Position numbers and translations under genes: made by a program. Under the pieces are notes generated by a model. That model did not search any database, was not told where the DNA came from, and was given only the letters and a program-made list of their open reading frames with translations. Below, in pieces: positions 48,801 to 60,800 of a DNA stretch of 64,000 nucleotides. The stretch spans positions 620,001 through 684,000 of the forward strand of contig JANEZZ010002762.1 of assembly GCA_026122225.1 (NCBI GenBank). The letters run 5' to 3'. The DNA is from Heloderma charlesbogerti (lineage: Eukaryota; Chordata; Lepidosauria; Squamata; Helodermatidae). The number at the start of each line of letters is the position of its first letter. Within the stretch, counting starts at the first letter, position 1.

Positions 48801-51800
48801 GTGGTGAGAGTGTTGGACGGGGACTTGGGAGATCCGGGTTCTAGTCCCCACGCGGCCATGAAGCTCACTGGGTGACTTTGGGCCAGTTCTTGACTCGCAG
48901 CCTAACTGACCTCACAGGGTTGTTGTGAGGATAAAATGGAGAGAAGGAAGACCATGTACGCCGCCTTGGGTTCCTTGCAGGAGGAAAATGGCGGGATATA
49001 AATGAAATAAACAAAATAAAAATAAATACACTGTGCAGAGCACGAAAGAGAAATGGGAGAGGGGGGAGGTAGCAATGTGCTGAGTAAGGTTAAAGGTGTC
49101 TCTCCCACTTTGCTCTGTTTCACCCTATAGAAATGCCACCTCCCCGCTCCTCCACCCTCCAGTTCATGTTTGGAAGCCGTTCTCCATCCTGTGTAGACAC
49201 CTCTCCAACCCATCCATCCAGTTCCTCGCAGGACCAGCAAGTAAGCACTCACCACCATGGCTTTGAGCTCAATGTTACTGGGGAACTCACACCGGCCACC
49301 AAACTGGAAGGTTTTCTGCAGGTTCTGCTCGCAGGCTTTGGCGATGCCTGATGGACGTCAAGAAAGAAATTAGGGAGAGGGAGAAAGAAACACCCCGAAC
49401 AAGTTGTGAAACACCAGAATCTTGATTTCTCCAACACGGTAGAAACATTAAGCTCTCTGGATTTACCTATGCCCACGTACAAGTATAAAGTCAATATATA
49501 CAATTAAAGCCTAACAGAAGAAACTATGTTTTTGTCTTTGTGTGTGCGCACAGTAGCCTTCCCCTACCTGATACCCTCCAGATGTGAAGGACTACCACTC
49601 CCATCCGCTCCAGTGAGCATCGCCAATAGTAAGGAATGCTGGGAGTTGTAGTTCAACACATCTGGAGGGTCCCAGGTCGGAAAATGCTGGTATAGAGGAA
49701 CTTACACAACATGCATTAAAGCAATCACCTGACTTCCTCTTTTCTTAGACAGAGTCCTAGTTGGTTCCATATTAGAGTGCTTTAGTGCTGCTGAGACATT
49801 GCTTTTCCAAAATGTACTGGATGAGGAATTAGCGTGGCAATTCCGCACAGCACATATTATCCAGCAATGCCATTCCCCATTGCCCTCTGTAACGTAGATT
49901 CAGTAGCACATCCTGCTCAGGAAAAATCACCAGCAACATGAATTAAACGTTTCCTCCTTGCCAGTCCTGCTTGTTTTCTTGTTCATGTTCAGTACAGCAG
50001 GAGAATTAATAATGTATCATCCCTTAACTACTCTTTATTAATCAGCTTCTGTTCCATGTGAGGTGGTACTAGTGGGTATTACTTCGTTGTTGTCCTTCCA
50101 ACATTTCTCCTCTTTTCTTTATTTTGCAGCAAAATAGCACTACATCCTACAATGGATGGATGGAAGGAAAAAACAATACAAGGAAGCCAGTAATTAAAAT
50201 CACCTTTTGCCCCTGCAGGCAACACGGGCTGATTAATAAGGGGCCAACTGAGGGGCACTTCATCAAAAAAACCCAGCTGTGCTGAACAGGCCAGAAATAA
50301 AATGGGCAGAACCAATAAACAAGAAGCTTTTAATTAAAGGCACAGTAGCCTGAAATGTCCCAATAGCACTTTACTTGTCTACACTGGGCAAGCTGGCACT
50401 ACAATTGCACTTTGTTGCAACACCTTTGCTACAAACCAGGGCTGAAAAGATGCTGCAGGACAACACAGAGCACACTGGAAAGCAACCATTTGTTCTAATC
50501 CTTATCCTCATCATCTAGATTCCCCATAACAAGTGAGCAAACAAAGGAGGGCAGAGAAAAGGACCAGCGTGGAAGCAACCTGGGATCACTCTTTGTAATT
50601 TATTCCCAGGAAAGCTTGGCCCTAAAAAGCAGCTTATAAATACTCTGAATGAGTTCAGCACCAGGTCCAGATCCACACAATTACTTCAGTGCCTTGCGGC
50701 CAGGATAAAACCACAACCAGAGCTGGTTCTCAGCGAATCCAGCCTGTGATGGCTCATTGTATGTATTTGCTACTGTGAGCTGAATTTAGATTTTGCCAAG
50801 CCGCCACAACTTCAAAGTCAGCATTGCACCATGTTGAGCTGATTAAAAGCTTCCTGCCTGGCTCATGACATGGCTTTTAACGCTCCACATCTTTGCAGTT
50901 CCAGAACCTCTGTAGTACACAGAAGACCCGCTCTGAGGGAGATGACACGCAAATGGGAGATGCAGTTGATTGAAATCCCCAGTTGGGAGTCAAGCGAAGG
51001 GTAATCCGTCATCGCTAACAATCCCCCCTCCCTGGAGCCGTTTAAATAGTTTTAGAACCTGCAGCTTTTTAATGAGAAAAATAACCACTGGCTGTGATGA
51101 GTAATAACGGACTGTCTCCGAACAGCTTAACAGATGGACTCATTTCCATTTATTAATGACATCTGGGCAGCAGCGAGCAAGATCTCCCAGACGGGCGGCC
51201 TGAGTGATGAGCCCAGGCCTATGCCTCACCAGTTTCCCTGCCCCCAGGAGGAGTGAAGTATCAAAGTCACATAAGCAGTCTTGTGCGTTTTAGGTGAAGA
51301 CAGGTATAACATGGGGGGGGGCAAGGCATGGAGAGCGGGAGGCAGTTTGGAAGCATCCTCACTACAGTCAGTACAGACATGCTTTTCTATCTCATGGAGT
51401 GAGCTGTAAAAAACCCTAGCTCTGCAAGTCTCTGCCAGAGTCATTTCAAACTGGGGAACAGCTGGCTGTGGAGGGTGTCTATTGGCTTGTACCTCTGACG
51501 TCACCAGCACAGTCTTTGGAGTAGTTTTGCAACTGTTTTCTGACATATTTGTGATTTTTAAAAGTAAGATGCTGACTATAGAAAGCAGAGGTGCCACATT
51601 TCTTTCAGCCCAAGGACCAAATTCAGTTCTGTGGAAGCTCTCAAGGAGCGCGTTCAAGTGTGGGGTGGGGCTGAAAGCAAAATGGCCAGGGTGTAAAATT
51701 CCATAAAACAAGCATATTGTGGCTTAAAGCTCTTACTGCCGCTAACTGAGCCTCAGGAGAGGTATTTTGACCTTTTAAAATGGGGAAAATGCCACAAAAA

Positions 51801-54800
51801 GACTGGGAAACTACCAAGCGGTCAACCATTGGGGGAAAGGATCATGGCCATCTGGTGAACTGCTGAGGGCCGGATTTGGCTCACAGGCCTGGGGTTCAGC
51901 ACCCCTAATATCATGTTTATATTATAAACAAATAAATGTACGCGTGGCATGTTGAAAAGTAAAGATGGGCAGACAGCCTGTCTAATGCACAAGGGGGGAA
52001 ACAAGTAGCGTTCAAAACGTGCTTTCCAGCAAGCTGATGGCTGAGCCATCCACTTGCTGGAAAGCACATTCTTAATACAAGGTGCAAAGTTGCGGGAAGC
52101 CAGGCTCACACCTGCCCTAACCCCGCTCTCAGTATTACGCCTGTTTTAACATTAGTTCCACCAGTTCCAACCCGCAGCACTCCAATGTGCCGCCGTCAGC
52201 TGGACTGTAGAAACCAACTGGTGACAGACTGCTGTGTATATGGGTCACTTTGCGGCAGGGGGCTACATCCAGGTGGCTCTTGGCGGGGGGGACATTTTGG
52301 AATCTCACCTTGGAACTGCAAGCCGGGGCGGCTGCAGATCTCCTGAAGGAACCGCAGAAGATACGGCTTGAGGACCTTGGAGCATCTGTAGTAGGCACTC
52401 AGGATGTAGAGCAGCCTCCACCCTTTTTGGCAACTGTCCCTGTGCAAAAGAAGAGAGCTTGCGTCATACAGGGGGGCAAAACGCCACACCCAGTGGCCCA
52501 ATCTGGCCTGCCTGGGGGCCTACCTGACCCTCCGGGTTCTCCAGAAGACCATGCCCCCTTCCCCTGGCCCCACCCCTTCCCCAACAATCGTTTGGTGGTT
52601 TCCCGGCTTTTCTGCATTTTTCCCCCCCATTCTAAAAGGTTGAGATGCCTTTCCTAAGACTTAGTTACTGGCCGGAAGAGCTTGAAGCTAAAATAGGGGC
52701 TGGTATTTGGGGCAATTTTGGTCCTACACTCCTCTGCCTTCCGCCCCACCCACTACTGGAATGTGGCTCCCAAGAGCCTCTCTGAAATGAAATTCAGCTG
52801 AAGGAGGTGCTGCACGCCTGAGCTAATGTTATGGCTCCTGGGGTGTGAATCAACGTCTCCCCTGTGCTGTCAGAGTCAACCATTACCGAAGCAGGCTAGC
52901 CCCCTTTAGCTGGAAGTGCTTGGCTCACCGGGGTGGAGCTAGTCGCCCAGATGGGACTGCAGCTCTATTTAAGGCTCAGGCTGAGTTTGCCCCTTGCTGA
53001 AGCAACGTTTAAGCCTGCTCCTATGACTGCCCAGCCCGAGCTTTTGTTTGGGGGATCAGGTGAATCTGCTTGAGTTTGGGGGATCAGGTGAGCTGAGTGA
53101 ATTAGTTGCTAAAGCATCACTGGCCAGGTTACTGCATTTCTGATGGCTTGCAAGCAGCAGACGTTTTCTGGAGGGCAGTAGTTGGAACCCTCCTCTTCCT
53201 CTCTGTGGCCACCACTACCCACAAGCCTGCAGGACTGGGGGACTCACGTACGTCTTGGTGCTGGCATTGTCTGTTATCTGTTTGATGATCTGGCAAAAAA
53301 CCTCATCCCTGATGACCTCATAGTCTCCGCAGAACTGGAGGAAAGAGAGGGGAAAGCATGGAATTAAGCAAATCTCAAGGGAGTCACTGCCCTTGCTGCC
53401 TCCTCTCCTGTCAACCACCCCAATGGTGCTCTGGCCCAGTAGCCCACCATGGCTACCAAAAGCCCAATGGTTGTCCAAATCGGAAGAGCATCTTCTATAG
53501 CAGGGATGAGGAACCTATGCCCCCCCCCGTGTTTTTGGACTACAGCTCCCATCTACTCTGACCATTGGCTGTGCTGGCTGGGGCTGATGGGAGTTGGAGT
53601 CCAGCAACATCTGGCACAGCCTCCCCATTCCTGTTCTAGAGAATTAGAATGTCTATTAGAAGGTCCTTGGGAGAGGTAAGAGTGATCAAAGTTGCTCTGG
53701 AAGCAAATGTGGTCTCAAACTGGTTTAAGGTTTGAAGTGCAGACGTGGCCTGCTCGGGCCCTTAGGGGGCCATCCTCTGGTGGCTACAAGACAGAGGGCC
53801 TTCACAGTAGTGGCACCCTACTTATGGAATAAACTTCCCAGAGAGGTTCTCCTGGCACCTACACTGTTATCTTTTCAGCACCGGGCAAAGATCTTTCTTT
53901 TCTCCTGGACACTTTAGAAACCTAGTCCTAGGCCATTATGGCTGTCTTATCGATTACTGTGCTGTGTGTTGTTTATTATATTGTATTTTATTATTTTAAA
54001 TATTTGTGTTGTGTTTTATATTTTAACTATTTAAAAATGGCATTTTAGCTTTTTAACGGTTATTGGGCAGATTAGGAACGTACTCAATAAATAAATAAAA
54101 TAGCCCCACGGCCAGAGTGCAGCCACGATTCAGACTCCCCACAAGTGGAGTCTCCTGCTCACGTTGGCTCTGCAGTGCTTGTTCCATGTAAATGTCAGGA
54201 AGGGATTTACCTTCAGAAGAGCGCAGACCACGTCCATCTCAGTTTGTCCTTTGAGTGGGAGGTCGCCCATGAACTTCATCACAGCTAGGAAGGCAAATGA
54301 AACAACACCCCAAAATACTTGGAGTCCTCACTTGGGCACACACAGAGAACTAAATGCAGTACGGTCCTTAACTCTGGGTTTCCCTCAGAGTTGCAGGGCA
54401 TGTTGGGGGTGGTGGGGGAGAGTTAGCGAGGCAGAGGACGGTTAAAAGCAGCCCCCCACCCACCCACCCACCCTCACTTCCTATCCTGGTTCCCATTATC
54501 TCAGCAAGTTTAGGTTTGAGAACATGCATTTGCCACAATAACAATTAATTAACTGATTAATTAAATTTATGTACTGCCCAACTAGGAGATACCATTGGAG
54601 CAGTTTACAATTAACCCCCCCGCCCAAACAGTCAAATAACAACCAAAATGATACATACAACAATTAAAATATTATAAAAAATGTTTTCCACCCACAAGGC
54701 AAGAACAAAATTTTATTTTTATTTATTTTTTACATTTCTTTATCACCCAAAGAGCTCAAGGCTGAGTACATGCTTCCCTCCATGTTTTATCCTCACAAAA

Positions 54801-57800
54801 ACCCTGTGAGGGAGGTTAGGTTGAGGGGTACTAGCAGGCCAAAGGTCCAGCCATGGAGTTTTGTGGCCCAGTGTAGATTTGAACCCAGGTCTTCCCAGTT
54901 AAAAGCTTATGCCAGAATAAATGTCTTAGTTTTTAAGACACCACAAGATTCTTTGTTGCTGTTTTTCAAATGCTAGTATTATGAAGTGTGTGTGCATGTG
55001 TGAGGCGGCGGGAACCCTCTGTCCTTTCCCTCAATTAGATGCATAACTTTATTGATTGATTCATTACATTTCTATACTGTCCAATAGCTGAAGGGCTCAG
55101 CTACAAACTTCGTTATGAACCTCTTATCACGTACCTCCATAGCTGTCCTCTTTCTAAACCGAACAGCCCCTAATGCCTTAGCCTGTCCTTAGAGGGAAGG
55201 CAGCACGTTACTCGCATCCTGCTTGTGGGCTTCCCATTGGGATCTCTGGTTGGCCCCTGTGGGGACAGAATGCTGCACCAGATGGACATCTGGCCTGATC
55301 CAGCACTGCTCTTCTTACATTCTCAAGACGTTCTAATCGAGTTCCTTACACGAATGTAGTCATTCAAGCACAGTTGTCATAGGTTCTGCACCCGCTGCAT
55401 GAGTCCAGCTTCATCATTTGCACAATGGACTGACATACCAGCGAGTTTATCTGTTTATTTATTTGTCTATCCATTTATATGTACAGTGCCAGCTCCAGGT
55501 TTTGGAGGGCTGTTGGGCAAGACACTTCTTCACACAGCGCCTGTCAGGGTGGACGCTGAGCCCATAGAATCCCAGAGTAGTTCTGATTCGGAGGAAGAGC
55601 AGTCGCTCCTGGGAGAGGAGCACGCCCCTTTTTCCCAGGGCCCGCAGCTGACAGAGATTCCTCCCACCAACATTCCTAGATTAGAAAGCAGTCCAGGGAG
55701 TGACCCAGCACAGATGGCAGACTGGGTGGATGCACAGCGCAGACGCAGAGAGCGCCGCCAAATGGAGGGCGCGGAAAGGAGGCGTAGCGCCCAGTTGGCG
55801 CTCAAAGAATGGTTGCGGTTCCAAGGGAAAAGGGGAGGGATTCTCCCTAGTCCTTATATTCAGGGGTCTGCCAGTAATTGCCTTTCAAACAGGGACCAAC
55901 TGTTCCAACTTAGGGCATAGGGATGCTGCTGCTCAGATCTAGTTGCTACCTGTAGAGTTGTTAAGTTGTAAAAGAAGAATAAAGCTTTGAAAAGAATCCC
56001 TTTGTCTGTGTCTGGACTTGGCTACTGGATTAGACTGAGACAGCCCTCCAAGGAGCCCTTGACAGCGCCTAGTTAAACTACGGATTAAGTACCACAGGTG
56101 ACAGCCACCCATTTGGATGGCTTTCAAAGGGGGTTGGACAAATTCCTGGAGGAGAAGGCCACTGACGGCTAATAGTCCTGATGGCTCTGTGCTGCCTCCA
56201 GCACCAGAGGCAGTGAGCCCATGTGCACCAGTTGCTGGGGAACATGGGTGGCAGGGAGCTGTTGCGTTCATGGCCTGCTTGTGGGTTCCCAATCGACAGC
56301 TGGTTGGCCCCTGTGTGAACAGAACGCTGGACTAGATGGACCCTGGGTCTGATCCAGCAGGGCTCTTCTGATGTCCTTCTGTTCTTATGCAATGGGCCCC
56401 CTCCCTCACTGAGTTTACTTCCTTGCCACTGTTGCCGCCAGCTGCCTTTGCTCCTCCTCCTAATCATGGGCACCACTTGCGTGCTTGACAGGCAGACAAC
56501 CAGGGAACAAGATGGCCGCAGCATCCTCCTCCTCTCCACCACAGCTGCCTGGGCCGGAGGAAGATGCAGGCGAAGAAGCAGGTTGCAGTGGTGAAGAGGA
56601 AGAGCAAGCCCAGAGAGTCCTTGACAGTGGGCCCCTGCTGGGGCATGGGCCCTCAACAGATGCCCGCGTACGCCTGCCTTGTATACGTCCATCCTGACCC
56701 CTCATTATTACTCTTTTTGTATGCAAATGTTTGAGAAAAACAGTTCCACAACTGCTCTAAACATTGGGGTGGGTAATGTTCCAGGCACAGGCCAACTGGC
56801 ACCTGCACCACCAACTTTCCCCCAGCTCAAATGGAATCAGATGCCAACTTTGCAAGCCAGGCCTTTGGAAGCTAAGCTGGGGAGAAGAAGAAGAGAAGGT
56901 GTGCTTGTACTGAACATGGCGAGGGTGCTTCTGAAGCAGGGCCTAGTGTCCTAAGAACATTACACCCGTCTTCACCCTTAACTGCTCTTGTGGCCCAGAA
57001 GACTCTTGACAGGGCAGATCGTGCCTTGCTAAGGCCCAGCTCCCAGCTCTTAGCTCCTCCTCACCTTGGAAGGCTTCTGCCGCTATTTTGTTCAGGCTGC
57101 CATCGGTGAATTCAATGAGCGACTCTTGGATGGGCGACTGCGCAGGGCCAGGCAGGGAGAGGAAGGGAGAGAAGAGGCTTGGCGTGAGTCAGAGCTGTGG
57201 AGCAACTGCATCAGTGTGAGCAAAAGGGTGTTACTGCGCCTGAGTAACTGCATAAACTTCCCTTGGATTGAAACACCTACAGGAGTGGAACCTCCGGCAT
57301 GTGGGCCAGATACTGCACACAGCCGTTCCCGCATCCACCCCTCCAGAGTCTGGTGCTTTGTACCCTGGAGAGCTCCTTTAGAGTTCTGACTGAAACCCTG
57401 AGCAGATCCACTGCCCCTCTGACATCAGAGACACCAGCCACCACTGGCAGTTGAGTTGATCCATATCAACAAACCCGTTCTGGCATTTTCATCTCCACTA
57501 TGAGCAGGTTCTTTTGTAAAGGTGATGGGTCTGAATTGCCCTTTCCAGACCAAACCGCCCCCAAATACTTTGCATTATGACAGGGAACAATATAGCGTTG
57601 CTGGGAAAATTCATTTCTCCCCAGCTACTGGGAGGATTGCAGCTAAGCTCAGAGAGAACAGGGAAGTTGGGCGGCAGGGGGCGGGGGGGGGATGTTGACA
57701 GGTGATGTCAGCATCCCTGCTCATAAAAAGTCCCAGTGCTTGAGAAAGCAATCAGTAGTACCTTGGCGAACTTCAGAATATCTGCCACAGCCCTGGATTT

Positions 57801-60800
57801 GCCGCCTTTCTTGGGTTTCTGCTTGTTGGGATCCCTGAAATGAATTCCAAATGTGAACTCCACTTGTGTTTCAGAGAAGCTTCCAGCAGTGCAGCGTCCT
57901 TCTCACTGGCCTCTGGCATTGTGCCTCTCCCCAACACCCAGGAACAGCTTAAGCCTGGACAAAAAAAAGTATTCCTCCTCTCCCCATATCTTGTGGCTTG
58001 CCTGCTTCCCCCAAATTGCACCTCCTTTGTCCATGCAAATGAACATAGCAAAGGAGAGAGGCACAGCTGTGTGTGTGTGTGGGGGGGGGGGTCACAATCC
58101 CTACCCCCAGACCCACAACAGATCCAACATGTCTGAGGCAGGAATTATGTGTCCCCCCACCGGGGATTTTCCATTCCCATTCCCCAGCTCCACAGAAGTG
58201 AAAGACAGGGTTGCTCTGTTCACTTGTATGGACTGAGAGAAAATGGTGATACATTTGGGAAAATTAGAGGGGAAGGGAGAAACAATTGCCCCAGCACCCC
58301 AGACTCCATTGTCTCAAGTGCCCAGGGCAGCTGAGGGGGAATTGTTTCCCCTCACAGGAAGGGCTACGTCTTTTATTCAATTAAAAAAACGTTTTAGGCA
58401 ACTAAAATAAACAATTTTAAAAATATAAGTATTTACAGAAACTGTGGAAGGAGGCTTGTTAGGACAGAAACAAATGTGTCTGGGTGACTGGTAGGCAGAG
58501 GGTGTGATTAATGTATCTTAATTATTTTATTATTACTACATTTATATCTTGCTTTTTTCCTCTTGCAAGGAACCCAAGGCGGCTTACATGATCCTCCTCC
58601 TCTAAATTTTATCCTCACAACAACAACCCTGCGAGGTAGATTAGGCTGAGAGTCTGTGACTGGCCCAAAGTCACCCAGGGAGCTTCGGGGCGGAGTGGGG
58701 ACTTGAAGCTGGGTCTCCCCAGCCCTAGTCCAGCACTCTAACCACTATACCATACTGGCTAGATTGATGCTTCCCTCCGCCCCAACAGTCATTTTAGTGT
58801 TATGAAAATCTATGCAGGTTTTAGGCACAATCCCATCTATGTGTGCTTCCTTGGAAGTAAAACCCATTTATTGATTGATTAATAAATTTAATAAATAAAT
58901 AAAATAAAAATAAATTTCAACGGGGCTTATTCCAAGTTAGAGTACATAGGTTCAACTCAATATTAAGCAGTCGATTAAGATTTCTTTAATGGGATGACAC
59001 CTCTACCCGCCAGGGATTTCCTGATTTAGGTTGGTTCCCCTGGAGTAGCGTCCCCCAACCTGGCCCCCTCCAGATGTGTTGAACTACAACTCCCATCATC
59101 CCCAGCTAGCATGGCCATGGGTGCCAGGTTGAGGAAGGCCACCTTGGAATGCTACCTTCTCCAGCTGCCTATTGCATGGGGCTGGCCTTGCCTGCCTTCT
59201 CCTCCCAGCTTTAGGGGGCTGTCAGCTATGTGTCTATTCTCACACAGGGATGTTGGAGAAATTCGCAATGTAATCAAATGAACCGACCTGCAGATTCTGC
59301 AGCGGACCAGTTTTTCATACTGGGGGAGGATTTGTGCTAATGCACACTTCTGCAAATGCGCATTAGCACTAATTCGCATTAACTAATGCAGGTTAGCACA
59401 AGTGTGCATTTGCACTCATGCGGGTTAGCGCTCATGCGAATTAGCATAAGTAGAATGAAATTTTGGTTTAAAAAATCCAGTTCCACCAATGGATGAAGGA
59501 ACGAAAGACGCCTGCCAATCCGCGAAACACAGAAGGAATGGATTTAACACATCTGTACATCGCTATTCTCACGATCAGTTAACCCCCAACTCATCTTGAT
59601 TCAACCTCATGTATGTCTTCCAGAGGCAAACACGTCCGTGAATCAGAGGCTGCCGACAGCGCTGCAAGAAAGTCAACGGCCTGCAGCCAGGACGGGGCTC
59701 TTGACTCACCTTTTGGTCATCCCAGGGCGTGCGATCGCGCCCGTAAACAAGAGCCAGGGGCATTCTAACTAACGGGTATGATGAGGCGGGTAGGTGCTTG
59801 GGTGGTGTCATTGAAGCACCCCGGAATTCCTTTGTTCGCTTACACAGGGGTCTGCGGCCTCAGGACACCGACTCTGACACAACAGAGGTAAGACGACGGC
59901 CTCCTTTTCTCGAGCGCAACCAAGCCCTAAGGGGTTCCCGGCCCCGCGTTCGTTCATCTGTCCACCCACGCACACTCACATCTTTGCCCTCTGCCCTTCC
60001 CGGAAGTACTTCTTGGCAAACTCCAGCATGGTGAAAGGGCCGCTTCGTGGGCTGCAGTCCGTGGTGTCCTCCACTTCTTCCACGCTCTCCGTGTACTCAC
60101 TGCCTGCCGGAGACACCTGGGGGAGGAAGAGGGAGGCCCGGGGTGTCTGCCTCAGGATTTCGCTGGGTATGTGCAAACACAGCCTTTCTGATCCCCACAG
60201 CTGGATCTCTTTGGCCACCCAGCAACACCCGTTCCCTGGGCAGCTTCCAGAGCAATTGCTGGAGCACCTGTTGTAGACCAGGTGATCTCCCCACGTCCCC
60301 CTAAGACCATGGCACTGTGTTCAGTGTTACTGCCATTGTTCTTAGTAATAAGAATAATAAGAATTCTTGTTGTTGTTGTTTCATTTCATTTCATTTCTAT
60401 ACTGCCCAGTCGCCAAAGCTCTCTGGGCGGTTCACAGAAATTGCACACTGCAACACAAGATGATAAAAGCATAATATTTTAATAATAATATTTAATATAA
60501 AATAAATATTTAATATAAAATATTTTATATTAATATTTAATATAAAATAATATTTAATATAAAAGCATAATATTTAAAGCATGCTGGGAGGTGTGGGCCT
60601 TTTCTCCATCTAAACATGCATAGGGCTGGACCCTTAAACACCGAAAAGAGTTGCAATAAAATACTGGACCTGATAAAAACAACCGACATAAATGCAGGGA
60701 TGTTGAGGAGGAGCACGCCTGAGGGGCTCTTGTCAGCGGGCCCTTGCTGGGATGTGGGTCCTCAGCAAATGCCCGGCCATGCCGAACCTTGATGCCAGTG

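Larger units (their letters stand above)
55487..56700 (+). repeat. Unnamed interspersed repeat E, interrupted copy
   Basis: 55487-55541 (GCCAGCTCCAGGTTTTGGAG) and 56396-56700 (TTGACAGGCAGACAACCAGG, GACAGTGGGCCCCTGCTGGG) match the two parts of the copy at 31880. Solo LTR copy 3 and a LINE 3' end lie between them. Pieces also appear near 33190-33480 and 60715-60810. Confidence 0.6.

Noticed and set aside
59710..59764. A 55-bp exon-like segment between MYO15A exons on the minus strand (acceptor TTAG|AATG, donor AAG|GTGAGT)
   Set aside because: It joins in phase to the exon at 60116 but would shift the frame into the next exon at 57834. The direct join gives the human-like protein, so this is a decoy or at best a frame-breaking alternative exon.
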